Positions 7,836-15,456 of a stretch of DNA of 23,321 nucleotides are shown piece after piece (within the stretch, counting starts at the first letter, position 1; every line of letters begins with the position of its first letter). The position numbers were made by a program, and so were the translations under genes. The DNA is from JAHCIE01 sp034431435 (GTDB lineage Bacteria; Chloroflexota; Anaerolineae; Epilineales; JAHCIE01): assembly GCA_034431435.1 (NCBI GenBank), contig DAOUDG010000035.1, forward strand, positions 1 to 23,321, given 5' to 3'. The notes beneath the pieces are model-generated. The model made no database searches and had not been told where the DNA came from. It saw only the letters and a list, made by a program, of their open reading frames with translations.

Positions 7836-9269
7836 ATGGCACACGAGACTATTCAAGCTCTGCTCCACGACTTAGCGCCCGCCGCTCGCGTCGATGAGCA
7901 GGGCCAACTGCATATCGTGGACGAGGTCAGACTGCGCGCCGCCATGGACTGGCTCCAGGTGGACGGGACGTTTGGCCCCGCGCCGGTCAAGAGCCTGGCG
8001 CGCTGGATCGTCTGGGAAGCGGGCCAGGCCCTCTACGCCCAGCCCGAGTCCATCAACGACTTCTACATGGCGCGTGGCGAGGGCAAGTACGGCGCTCTGA
8101 CCGTCCCCGCCATGAACATCCGCGGCCTGCCCTACCCGACGATGCGCGCTGCCTTCCGCGCCGCGCTGAAGCGCAACGTGGGCGCGATGATCTTCGAGAT
8201 CGCCCGCTCCGAGATGGGCTACTGCGACCTGCGCCCGGCCGAGTATACGATGAACGTCATCGCCGCTGCGCTGCGCGAGGGTTTCCGTGGCCCGCTCTTC
8301 ATCCAGGGCGACCACTTCCAGGTCAGCCTCAAGGCTTACGGCAAGGACCCTGAGAAGGAACTTCAGATTGTCCGCGACCTGATCGACGAGGCGCTGGAGG
8401 GCGGTTTCTTCAACATCGACATCGACACCTCGACGCTGGTCGACCTGGACAAGGCGACCCTGCCTGAACAGCAGTACCTCAACTACAGCCTGGCGGCGCA
8501 GCTATCCAAGTACATTCGCGACCGCGAGCCGGCCGGTATCACCGTCTCCCTGGGCGGCGAGATCGGCGAGGTGGGCGGCCACAATTCCACTGTCGACGAA
8601 CTGCGGGCCTATATGGACGGCTACAACGCCGAGCTGGAGAAGCTGGCCCCGGCATCCACTGGCCTGTCCAAGATCAGTATCCAGACGGGCACTGCCCACG
8701 GCGGCGTGGTCATGGCCGACGGCTCGCTGGCCTCGGTCAAGATCGACTTCGACGTCCTGCGCGAGCTATCCAACGTGGCCCGCGATGAGTACGGCATGGG
8801 CGGCGCGGTCCAGCATGGCGCGTCGACCCTGCCCGACGAGATGTTCCGCAAGTTCGCCGAAGAGGGCGCGTGCGAGGTGCACCTGGCGACCGGCTTCCAG
8901 ACCACCATCTTCAACCATCCGGCCCTGCCCGCCCACATGAAGCAAGCCGTCCGCGATTACGTCTTCGCCCATCTCCAGTCCGAGCGCGGCGCGAAGGACA
9001 GCGATGAGCAGTTCGTCTACAAGGCGGGCAAGAAGACCTGGGGACCGCTAAAGGCGGAGTGGGCCATGTTGTCGGAGGCCGACCTGGCTCCCATCATGCA
9101 GACCCTGGAGGACAAGTTCGGCTTCCTGTTCGAGCAACTGGGTGTGGTAGACACGGTGGACCTGGTTCAGACCTACGTGACCTCGACCATCATCCACAAG
9201 CCGCTGCCGGCCGAGGATGTTGCCGAGGTGGTGGGCTTCGTCGAGACGGCCACCGACCTGGCCGACTGA
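7836..9269 (+). CDS. Class II (zinc) fructose-bisphosphate aldolase-type enzyme, long form
   Basis: This 477-residue protein is longer than the roughly 280-360 residues of ordinary class II fructose-bisphosphate aldolases. The core signature is present: GDHFQ with His160, GGEIGEVGG with Glu242/Glu245, QTGTAHGG with His288, and QHGASTLPDE with His327, matching the metal-ligand and phosphate-loop motifs of the family. An N-terminal extension of about 85 residues precedes LTVPAMNIRG, and the C-terminus has about 100 extra residues. It should catalyse reversible cleavage of a ketose bisphosphate to dihydroxyacetone phosphate plus an aldehyde, in glycolysis or gluconeogenesis; tagatose-type substrates cannot be excluded. 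SD AAAGGA sits at 7823-7828. It is co-transcribed with the upstream Nudix gene. Confidence 0.85.
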   Translation: MAHETIQALLHDLAPAARVDEQGQLHIVDEVRLRAAMDWLQVDGTFGPAPVKSLARWIVWEAGQALYAQPESINDFYMARGEGKYGALTVPAMNIRGLPYPTMRAAFRAALKRNVGAMIFEIARSEMGYCDLRPAEYTMNVIAAALREGFRGPLFIQGDHFQVSLKAYGKDPEKELQIVRDLIDEALEGGFFNIDIDTSTLVDLDKATLPEQQYLNYSLAAQLSKYIRDREPAGITVSLGGEIGEVGGHNSTVDELRAYMDGYNAELEKLAPASTGLSKISIQTGTAHGGVVMADGSLASVKIDFDVLRELSNVARDEYGMGGAVQHGASTLPDEMFRKFAEEGACEVHLATGFQTTIFNHPALPAHMKQAVRDYVFAHLQSERGAKDSDEQFVYKAGKKTWGPLKAEWAMLSEADLAPIMQTLEDKFGFLFEQLGVVDTVDLVQTYVTSTIIHKPLPAEDVAEVVGFVETATDLAD

Positions 9270-9304
9270 CAACTCTACACAGGGCGTGCTCGGCGCGGCT
9301 TTGC

Positions 9305-9333
9305 GGGGTGCGGGAGCCATGCTGCCGCACCCC
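9305..9333 (+). terminator. GC-rich hairpin after the aldolase gene, possible terminator
   Basis: A perfect 9-bp stem GGGGTGCGG / CCGCACCCC (9305-9313 with 9325-9333) encloses an 11-nt loop, 35 nt after the aldolase stop. No T-tract follows, so it is not a canonical intrinsic terminator. It could be a weak terminator, an RNA-end stabiliser or a pause site. Confidence 0.4.
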
Positions 9334-9391
9334 ACGTGGATGGACCGGATGTGACCATCCAGCGGGAGCAACGCCCACATTGTCAATGCAA

Positions 9392-9439
9392 TGCGCTCGC
9401 CGTGGCCCGGCTGTTGACGCCGCCGCCACGGCGAGCGCA
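9392..9439. repeat. Perfect 14-bp inverted repeat upstream of the third Nudix gene
   Basis: TGCGCTCGCCGTGG (9392-9405) and CCACGGCGAGCGCA (9426-9439) are exact reverse complements around a 20-nt spacer. In RNA this would be a very stable hairpin ending 16 nt before the Nudix ATG at 9456. No T-tract follows. It may be a terminator of the aldolase operon, a leader structure for the Nudix gene, or a dispersed intergenic repeat. Confidence 0.75.
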
Positions 9440-9455
9440 CCGCGTACCCGTCACC

Positions 9456-9995
9456 ATGCTCAATCATCCCCTCGTCAAGCGCGCCGCCGCGCGACTGACG
9501 CCCCTCATCCCCGCCTGGCTGTACCGCGCGCTGGTGAGCCTGACCCAGGCGCGCTTCAATGTCGGCGCGACGGGCTGGGTGTTCGACCCCCAGGGCCGGG
9601 TGCTGCTGCTCCACCACGTCTACCGTCGCCGCTTCCCGTGGGGGCCGCCCGGCGGCTGGCTGAAGCCCGGCGAGGACCCGGCGACGGCTCTGGCGCGAGA
9701 GTTGCGCGAGGAGACCGGGCTGGCGGTGCGCGTCCATCGGCCGCTCCATGTGCAGGCGATGGATGGCGCGCTCGACATCGTCTATCTGGCGACGACGCCC
9801 GGCGGCCCGCTCCGCCTGAGCAGCGAGATTCTCGACGGCGGCTTCTTCGATCCCGCCGCCATCCCTCACCCCATGCTGTTGCACCACGAGCAGGCGCTGC
9901 CGTGGGCCGTCGCCGCCTGGGGCGCGCTGGCGAAGCAGGGCGACGGGGCGCGGAGCGATGAGGACGCGGACGAACGGGGACAGGCGCGGACGTGA
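9456..9995 (+). CDS. Nudix hydrolase (third Nudix gene in the window)
   Basis: This 179-residue protein has a full Nudix box: G67, E73 and RELREETGL at 81-89. It is preceded by ATGWVFDPQGRVLLLHHVYR and WGPPGGWLKPGE, the layout of nucleotide-sugar or CoA/NADH pyrophosphatase-like members. About 35 helix-forming N-terminal residues (LVKRAAARLTPLIPAWLYRAL) precede the fold and may attach to a membrane or partner. The ATG at 9456 is favoured because nothing conserved precedes it, but no SD is visible, so a start further upstream is possible. It converges on plsY with a 37-bp gap. Substrate unknown. Confidence 0.85.
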   Translation: MLNHPLVKRAAARLTPLIPAWLYRALVSLTQARFNVGATGWVFDPQGRVLLLHHVYRRRFPWGPPGGWLKPGEDPATALARELREETGLAVRVHRPLHVQAMDGALDIVYLATTPGGPLRLSSEILDGGFFDPAAIPHPMLLHHEQALPWAVAAWGALAKQGDGARSDEDADERGQART

Positions 9996-10032
9996 GGGTC
10001 AAGAGGAAAGGGCGTGCAGCCGCCAGTCGCCC

Positions 10033-10671
10033 CTACGGTTGGGCCTTCTTGCCGCTGAAGCTGCTGAAATCAATGCGGCGCTCGGTGCCGTTGCGGATGC
10101 GCTCGATGTTGGGGCGCAGCGCGATGATGACAAAGACCAACTGGGCGATGCCGTAGAGGACGTAGGCCCAGGGCGAGTGGCCCAGGGCGGCCAGCAGGAT
10201 CAGAGTCACAAGGCTCGTGGCGCTACCGGTCAGAGTGCCGACGGACGCCATCTTCGAGCCGATAAACGCCGTCAGGCCCAGGACGATGGCGGCGATGGCC
10301 GCGATGGGGCTGAGGCCCAGGGTGACGCCCATGTTGGTCACGCCGCCCGCGCCGCCCTTGAAGTGAATGAACACCGACCAGATGGTGCCCGCCACTGCGC
10401 CGATACCGGCCGCTGCGGCCGCGAGGGGGATGTCAGAGAAGAGTAGATGCGCGGCCACGACAGGCAGGAAGCCCTTCGCGCCGTCGAGGAACGCCACCAG
10501 GCCGAAAGCCACGGGGCCGGCCGCCCGTAGCGCATTCGTCCCGCCAGTGCGACCACTGCCGACGGTGCGGATGTCCTGACCGGTCATGAGGCGCACGACG
10601 ACCAGGCCCCAGGGGATAGAGCCTGAGACATAGCCGATGAGAAGAAAGACGACGGGGATGAGTAGCGCCAT
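10033..10671 (-). CDS. plsY: Glycerol-3-phosphate acyltransferase PlsY (divergent motifs)
   Basis: PlsY is an inner-membrane enzyme that transfers acyl from acyl-phosphate to glycerol-3-phosphate, giving lysophosphatidic acid. The 212-residue length and multiple hydrophobic segments fit. Motif 1 reads SGSIPWGLVVVRLMTG followed by DIRTVGSGRTGGTNALR; motif 2 reads FIHFKGGAGGVTN. Both deviate from the usual GSGNxGATN and FKGGKGVAT, so this may be a divergent or paralogous form. The ATG at 10671 has AAAGGAAC (10676-10683, minus strand) upstream; the in-frame extension to 10752 lacks support. A possible promoter is TCGCGT-16 bp-TATGAT (10756-10729, minus strand). The gene is divergent from the methyltransferase gene. 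Confidence 0.85.
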   Translation of the reverse strand: MALLIPVVFLLIGYVSGSIPWGLVVVRLMTGQDIRTVGSGRTGGTNALRAAGPVAFGLVAFLDGAKGFLPVVAAHLLFSDIPLAAAAAGIGAVAGTIWSVFIHFKGGAGGVTNMGVTLGLSPIAAIAAIVLGLTAFIGSKMASVGTLTGSATSLVTLILLAALGHSPWAYVLYGIAQLVFVIIALRPNIERIRNGTERRIDFSSFSGKKAQP

Positions 10672-10728
10672 ACGCGTTCCTTTGCGGCGATGTCTATGCA
10701 GCGACATTGCGCGTTGCCGTGGCCCTGA

Positions 10729-10756
10729 ATCATAGCCAAAAGCGGCCAGCACGCGA
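10729..10756 (-). promoter_or_regulatory. Possible plsY promoter
   Basis: On the minus strand, TCGCGT (10756-10751) is followed 16 bp later by TATGAT (10734-10729). The -35 differs at one base from the TTGCGT hexamer found at two other promoters here. Transcription would start near 10722, leaving a leader of about 50 nt with the AAAGGAAC SD. Confidence 0.4.
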
Positions 10757-10822
10757 GTCGTCGCCCTGTCTACAGTCTACAACACCGATTGGCGTAGGAG
10801 GTGACGCCCTCACCGACGCGGC

Positions 10823-10850
10823 TTGCCTGCCCGCGCTGTTTCCCTATAAT
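10823..10850 (+). promoter_or_regulatory. Promoter for methyltransferase-kinase operon, probably leaderless
   Basis: TTGCCT (10823-10828) and a perfect TATAAT (10845-10850) are 16 bp apart. The ATG at 10858 begins 7 nt after the -10 box, which places the predicted transcription start on or next to the start codon. No SD precedes that ATG. Confidence 0.65.
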
Positions 10851-10857
10851 CGAGCGC

Positions 10858-11484
10858 ATGCTACAACGAGCCTGGGTGTCTTTGGTCCAGCGTGGCTTCC
10901 ATTCGCTCTACACCGCGTTCGCGCCCGGCTATGACCTCGTTGCCTGGGTGGTGTCCAAGGGTGATTGGCAGGCGTGGGGCCGGGCGTCCCTGGCGCATCT
11001 GGCATCAGGACCTATTCTGGAACTGGGGAGTGGCCCCGGTCATTTGCTCCCCCATCTGGCGGCCGCGCATCCCGTGGCCGTCGGCATCGAGCTTTCGCCG
11101 GCCATGCTGCGCCTGGCGCAGGGCCGCCGCGACGGGGCTTCCCTGGTTCGCGCCCGCGCGCAAGCCCTGCCGTTTGGCGATGCCGTGTTCCGCTCCGTCG
11201 TCAGCGCCTTCCCCGCTCCGTACATCGTTCATCCTGATACCCTGGCCGAGATCGACCGTGTCCTGGCTGACGGGGGGCGGCTGATCGTCGTCGATGACGC
11301 GGTCCTCGACGGAGCCGATCCGTGGGCGTGGATCGTCAACCTGGCGTATCGGCTGACGGCGCGCCCCCTGGCCGACACGCCATTGACGCAACGGGCGGCG
11401 GCCCATCGGCTGCGGCTCACGCACTATCGGCATGCCTCGCCCCACGGGAGCGTGGCCGCGCTGGTGGGTGAGAAGGTCACATGA
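10858..11484 (+). CDS. Class I SAM-dependent methyltransferase
   Basis: This 208-residue protein has motif I ILELGSGPG at 53-61, an acidic residue ending strand 2 (VGIELS, Glu78), and ALPFGDAVFRSVVSAFPAPYI, the usual motif for UbiE/methyltransferase-11 proteins. The strand DGGRLIVVDDAVL completes the fold. The substrate is unknown; quinone, lipid or small-molecule methylation are all possible. The ATG at 10858 is chosen over the frame opening at 10801 because the -10 box at 10845-10850 would lie inside the longer version. The last codons overlap the next gene by 4 bp (ATGA), indicating coupled translation with the P-loop kinase. Confidence 0.85.
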   Translation: MLQRAWVSLVQRGFHSLYTAFAPGYDLVAWVVSKGDWQAWGRASLAHLASGPILELGSGPGHLLPHLAAAHPVAVGIELSPAMLRLAQGRRDGASLVRARAQALPFGDAVFRSVVSAFPAPYIVHPDTLAEIDRVLADGGRLIVVDDAVLDGADPWAWIVNLAYRLTARPLADTPLTQRAAAHRLRLTHYRHASPHGSVAALVGEKVT

Positions 11485-12044
11485 GCCACGCGCCCCGGCT
11501 GATTATCATCGGCGGACCGCCTGGCTCGGGCAAGACGGCGCTCGCGCGGGCCTTGGCCGCGCACGTGACCCTGCCCCTCATGTCGAAGGACATGATCAAG
11601 GAGAGTCTGTTCGACCACCTGGGCTGGCACGACCGGGCCTGGTCGATGCGACTGGGAAGAGCCAGCATTGCCCTGCTGTTTCAGTTCGCCGAGGCGGCGC
11701 TCACGGCGGGCCAGTCGTGTATCATCGAGTGCAACTTTGACCCGCAGATGGGCGCGCGGGATGTGATGGCCCTGCACGCGCACTGTCGTTTCACGCCGAT
11801 TCAGATCGTGTGCTGGGCCAGGCCGGAGATGCTAGTGGAACGACTCGAGCGGCGGGCGCGGTCTGGGGAACGCCATCCCGGCCATATCGAGGCTGACCTG
11901 AAGCTAACCCTCGCCAATGTGCCGGCGCGCCTCGGCCCGCTGGATATCGGGGGTCACGTCTTCGAGGTGGACACCACCGACTTTACCCGCGTCGACTACT
12001 CGCGGTTGTTTGGTGAGGTGGCGCGGCTGCTGCGTGCGCCCTGA
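11481..12044 (+). CDS. P-loop ATPase / small-molecule or polynucleotide kinase-like protein (AAA_33 type)
   Basis: This 187-residue protein has Walker A GPPGSGKT at 12-19 directly after a hydrophobic strand (RLIIIG). SKDMIKESLFDHLG follows, and SCIIECNF may be the Walker-B-like strand. The Arg-rich ERLERRARSGERHPGH looks like a lid. This is the layout of zeta-toxin-like or polynucleotide-kinase-like phosphotransferases, also seen in antibiotic and sugar kinases. No antitoxin-like partner is adjacent, so a toxin role is not supported. It is translationally coupled to the methyltransferase upstream (ATGA overlap), which suggests the two act on the same or successive substrates (inference). Confidence 0.75.
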   Translation: MSHAPRLIIIGGPPGSGKTALARALAAHVTLPLMSKDMIKESLFDHLGWHDRAWSMRLGRASIALLFQFAEAALTAGQSCIIECNFDPQMGARDVMALHAHCRFTPIQIVCWARPEMLVERLERRARSGERHPGHIEADLKLTLANVPARLGPLDIGGHVFEVDTTDFTRVDYSRLFGEVARLLRAP

Positions 12045-12113
12045 TACGGACGTTCTCGCCCGGCCTGCGTTCGCCGTGGCCCTAAGCAGTGGGGCTGAGT
12101 AAGTGAGAGCCTG

Positions 12114-13337
12114 GTGACAAGAGCCGCCCTGCGCACTAATAGCACGCTGGTCCTGGTGGTCCTGGGCGGCTTGACGGCCTTCGGCCCCTTCTCCATTGAT
12201 ACCTATCTGCCCGCGCTGCCGGAGGTTGCCCACGATCTGGGGGCCTCCATCGCCACGGTGCAGCTGTCCATCTCGTCGTTCTTCTTCGGCATGGCGCTGG
12301 GGCAGCTGTTCATCGGCCCCATCTCTGACCGCTTTGGCCGCAAGATGCCCCTGTATGTCGGCGTGGGTTTGTACGTTGTCGCGACCATCGGCTGTGCCTT
12401 TGCCCCCACCGCGTCCGCGCTCATCGGCCTGCGCTTCTTCCAGGCCATCGGCGGCGCGGCGGGCGCGGTCATCTCCCGCGCGATGGTACGCGACCTGTTC
12501 CCACCCCACGAGACGGCGCGAGTCTTCTCGCTGCTGACCCTGGTCATGGGGGTTGCGCCCATTCTCGCCCCTACGCTGGGTGGTGTTCTGTTGGCGGCGT
12601 TCGGCTGGCGCTCGATCTTCGTCTTTCTCGCCCTGTTTGGCGTACTGGCCCTGCTTGGCGCGTGGCTCGTGCTGCCTGAGACGCGCCCCGCCGACGCCTC
12701 GATGTCGCTGCGGCTGGGGCCGGTCGTGCGCGGCTACGCCAGCATCGCCGCCCTGCCCCAGTTTCTGCGTTTTGCCCTGGTGGGCAGCGTGGCGTCGGCG
12801 GGGATGTTCGCCTACATTGCCGGCTCGTCCTTTGTGTATATCGAGCGCTTTGGTGTCAGCCCCAGCACGTTTGCCTGGATCTTCGGCGTGAATGCCCTGG
12901 GCTTCGTCGCGGCCAGTCAGGTCAACCGCTACTGGCTGGCGCGGCAGACACCCCCCCAGATTCTGCGCGCCGTCCAGCCGGTGCAGTTCGTGGCCGGGTT
13001 AGGCCTGCTCCTCGCCGCCTGGCGGAATATCGGCGGGTTGCCATGGATGCTTGTCCTCAACTTCATCTTCGTCGCCACCATCGGCTTCATCCTGCCCAAC
13101 ACCACCGCCCTGGCCCTGGCCCCCTTCCGCCGCCGGGCGGGGGCGGCATCGGCCCTGCTCGGCTCCCTGCAATCCGTCATCGCGACCCTGGCGGCCGCCG
13201 CTGTCAGTGTGCTGCACAATGGAACCACTGTGCCCATGACGTTAGTCATGGCGGCGTGCGGACTCATCGCCTTGCTGCTGCTGCGGGGCACGCCGCGCCA
13301 CGCCTCGCTGCTGGTGGACGCGCAGGCGGCGGATTGA
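12114..13337 (+). CDS. MFS transporter, Bcr/CflA drug-efflux type
   Basis: This 407-residue protein has about 12 hydrophobic segments, as expected for the family. The first helix contains TAFGPFSIDTYLPALPEVA and the second is followed by GPISDRFGRKMPL, the MFS loop motif. The fourth-fifth helix region has GGAAGAVISRAMVRDLF and MGVAPILAPTLGG, typical of Bcr/CflA exporters of drugs or small metabolites by proton antiport in the cytoplasmic membrane. The start is GTG at 12114 with no strong SD; other starts are possible, but the first helix begins within 12 residues. It follows the kinase gene after 69 bp with no clear promoter. Substrate not predictable. Confidence 0.87.
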   Translation: MTRAALRTNSTLVLVVLGGLTAFGPFSIDTYLPALPEVAHDLGASIATVQLSISSFFFGMALGQLFIGPISDRFGRKMPLYVGVGLYVVATIGCAFAPTASALIGLRFFQAIGGAAGAVISRAMVRDLFPPHETARVFSLLTLVMGVAPILAPTLGGVLLAAFGWRSIFVFLALFGVLALLGAWLVLPETRPADASMSLRLGPVVRGYASIAALPQFLRFALVGSVASAGMFAYIAGSSFVYIERFGVSPSTFAWIFGVNALGFVAASQVNRYWLARQTPPQILRAVQPVQFVAGLGLLLAAWRNIGGLPWMLVLNFIFVATIGFILPNTTALALAPFRRRAGAASALLGSLQSVIATLAAAAVSVLHNGTTVPMTLVMAACGLIALLLLRGTPRHASLLVDAQAAD

Positions 13338-13395
13338 GGAAGGTGTAGCAACTCTTCGAATTTGGGTCCGGCACGCAAATTTCCATTTCAACCTG

Positions 13396-13424
13396 TTGCG
13401 TTTCTTGCAGAATTTCTGTATAAT
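13396..13424 (+). promoter_or_regulatory. Promoter of the RloA/RloB-like operon
   Basis: TTGCGT (13396-13401) and a perfect TATAAT (13419-13424) are 17 bp apart. Transcription should start near 13431, just ahead of the SD AAAGGAGGT (13438-13446). The surrounding DNA is AT-rich compared with the rest of the window. The -35 hexamer is identical to that of the ATP synthase promoter. Confidence 0.7.
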
Positions 13425-13450
13425 TCTCTTTAGATTGAAAGGAGGTCTGT

Positions 13451-14776
13451 ATGCTGATCGAATTTCGGGTCGCCAATTACAGATCTTTCCGTGCCGAACA
13501 AGTGCTAAGCATGGTGGCCAGTCCAGACAAGGAACTGCCCAACAACACCTTCTCGGTCCCCGCCCTCATCAGGCACCAATTGCTGGCCGCAGCAGTCGTG
13601 TATGGCCATAACGCGTCAGGTAAGAGCAACCTCCTTAAAGCGATGCAGACGGCTGCCAGAATCGTTGTTCGCTCGGCCCGCGTGTCGCCTACACGCGAGC
13701 TTCCCATCCAACCGTTCCGCCTTGATCCCGCGTATGGAAGTAACCTGCCAACGCGCTTTGGATTTGCGTTTGTTGAAGAGGGCACGCGCTATGAGTATGA
13801 CTTCCAACTAGGCAAGAGGAAGATTCATGAAGAGCGACTAGTAGCGTGGCCCAAGGGACTCTCACGACTGCTTTTTGAGCGCACTTGGGATACCAGCACG
13901 GACGACTATAACTGGCATTTTGGCACAAGTTACCGCGGGGAACGCCAACGTCTCATAGAATTGACGCGCCCTAACGCCCTGTTTCTGTCAGTGGCGGCTC
14001 AATTCAATCACAAGCAGCTAACGCCCGTCTTCAACTGGTTCACTAAGATCATGACGCTTGAGCCAAATGACGACCGAGACCTAGAATTTATGGCAGCAGT
14101 TGAGCTGGCCGAGTCGAATGAAGAGGATCGTCTCGCCGAGAAGCTGCAGACTCTTCTTCAGGTGGCTGATTTAGGGATTACTCGAGTCGTCGTGGAAGAG
14201 CGCGCTGTCATACAAGACGCGCCGGACGACGACTTGCCTCCTGAGGTCAGGGATGCTTTCAAAGCTTTCTTTGCAAAGCTGAGCGAGAGTACGAAGCAGG
14301 ATGCCAAGCGTCTAGATATCTCTCTCTACCATCGCACTATAAGCGGTGACGATGTCGTTTTTCGTCCTGAAGACGAGTCGCGTGGCACAATGCGCTTAAT
14401 GGCGATAGGGGCTCGAGTCCTTCGGGCGCTTGAGAAGGGCGGCTTGCTCATTGTTGACGAACTCGATGCGAGCATGCACCCCGTTCTCGTCAGGGCGTTG
14501 ATACAGCTGTTTCTGAGCGAAGCATCTAACCCCCACCAAGCCCAGTTGATCTTCAACACGCATGACACAACGCTGCTAGACCTCAAGCTCTTCCGGCGAG
14601 ATCAGATCTGGTTTGTGCAGAAAGACAACAGTGGAGCCTCGCGCGTGTACTCCTTGCTTGAATACCGCGCACGGAAAGGTGAGGCACTTCAGAAGGGCTA
14701 TCTTGAAGGACGGTACGGGGGGATAGGAATCGTGGATGGAATCGAGTGGAGCATGGCAAGCCATGCGGAGAGATGA
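13451..14776 (+). CDS. AAA family ATPase, RloA / AbiLi-like
   Basis: This 441-residue protein opens with MLIEFRVANYRSFRAEQVLSM, the standard N-terminus of SMC/OLD-like AAA_15/AAA_21 ATPases. Walker A GHNASGKS is at 52-59, the signature-like DESRGTMRLMAIG lies before Walker B LLIVDELD (Asp336, Glu337), and QLIFNTHDTTLLD supplies the downstream histidine. This ATPase next to an RloB gene matches RloAB pairs and the two-gene AbiL abortive-infection systems (established families). An antiphage role is therefore likely but unproven. The ATG at 13451 has a consensus SD five bases upstream. G+C and codon use are clearly lower than in neighbours, which suggests horizontal transfer. The stop overlaps the rloB-like start. 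Confidence 0.88.
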   Translation: MLIEFRVANYRSFRAEQVLSMVASPDKELPNNTFSVPALIRHQLLAAAVVYGHNASGKSNLLKAMQTAARIVVRSARVSPTRELPIQPFRLDPAYGSNLPTRFGFAFVEEGTRYEYDFQLGKRKIHEERLVAWPKGLSRLLFERTWDTSTDDYNWHFGTSYRGERQRLIELTRPNALFLSVAAQFNHKQLTPVFNWFTKIMTLEPNDDRDLEFMAAVELAESNEEDRLAEKLQTLLQVADLGITRVVVEERAVIQDAPDDDLPPEVRDAFKAFFAKLSESTKQDAKRLDISLYHRTISGDDVVFRPEDESRGTMRLMAIGARVLRALEKGGLLIVDELDASMHPVLVRALIQLFLSEASNPHQAQLIFNTHDTTLLDLKLFRRDQIWFVQKDNSGASRVYSLLEYRARKGEALQKGYLEGRYGGIGIVDGIEWSMASHAER

Positions 14777-15411
14777 TGCCAGGAGGAAGACAACAGCAGC
14801 AAACAAGAGGTAAGGCTGATCACCGGTCGAGAGATCGTCTAAAGCGACGCCGTGGTTTGTTCGCCCCCCAAGAGCGTATTCTCATAATGTGTCTAGGCAA
14901 AACCGAGGCGCGTTACCTGACGTCCTTAATAGGGTGCGTTGGGTTGACCGCTGTGCGCATTGAGTCTACGAGCGTTGCGCCGATAACGTTGGTGGATGAG
15001 GCTATACTAGCGAAGCGGGAGCGGGAACGCTGGGATGAAGTTTGGTGTGTGTTTGACATTGAGGGAACAAATCGCCAGCCTTCTACCGATAAGGCGATCC
15101 ACAAGGCCCAGGAGGCGGATATATACCTTGCCCTGTCTAACCCCTGTATCGAATTCTGGTACCTTCTGCACTTCCTACAGACTGACCGTGTCTTTCATGG
15201 GGCTGAGGATACCATTGACGCTTTGAAGCAGCAATTCGGAGCTTATAACAAGAACTGCGACGCATTTGCCAGCCTTTGGCCCCGTGTGGAGGAAGCCCTA
15301 AACCATGCAGATTGGCTAGCCAATCGCCAGGATGATTCTTCTGCTTTCCCCATTCCTTCGACAACGATGCACCGGCTTATTCGCCGGCTGCGAAGCCTGG
15401 TGCGAAGCTAG
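14773..15411 (+). CDS. RloB / AbiLii-like protein
   Basis: This 212-residue protein begins with a basic N-terminal segment (RSRDRLKRRRG) and then the RloB hallmarks: MCLGKTEARYL with Glu45, EVWCVFDIEG with Asp95 and Glu97, and ALSNPCIEFWYLLHFLQT with Asn123 and Glu127. The spacing of these acidic residues resembles a TOPRIM-like metal site (my inference). The usual cEGkTE is here cLGkTE and the usual DxD is DxE. It is the effector candidate partnered with the upstream ATPase. The ATG at 14773 overlaps the ATPase stop; a second ATG at 14776, with GGAG five bases upstream, is equally likely. Low-G+C composition is shared with the ATPase. Confidence 0.8.
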   Translation: MMPGGRQQQQTRGKADHRSRDRLKRRRGLFAPQERILIMCLGKTEARYLTSLIGCVGLTAVRIESTSVAPITLVDEAILAKRERERWDEVWCVFDIEGTNRQPSTDKAIHKAQEADIYLALSNPCIEFWYLLHFLQTDRVFHGAEDTIDALKQQFGAYNKNCDAFASLWPRVEEALNHADWLANRQDDSSAFPIPSTTMHRLIRRLRSLVRS

Positions 15412-15456
15412 CCTGGGTGAGGGCAATATCGATTCCCGTCAGTTTTAGCCTAGCCC

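Noticed and set aside
11481..12044. Zeta-toxin-like toxin-antitoxin system
   Set aside because: The P-loop protein has no adjacent antitoxin and is coupled to a methyltransferase, so a toxin role is unsupported.
13355..13385. AATTTG / CAAATT inverted repeat upstream of the RloA-like promoter
   Set aside because: 6-bp arms in AT-rich DNA are likely by chance and do not overlap the promoter boxes.
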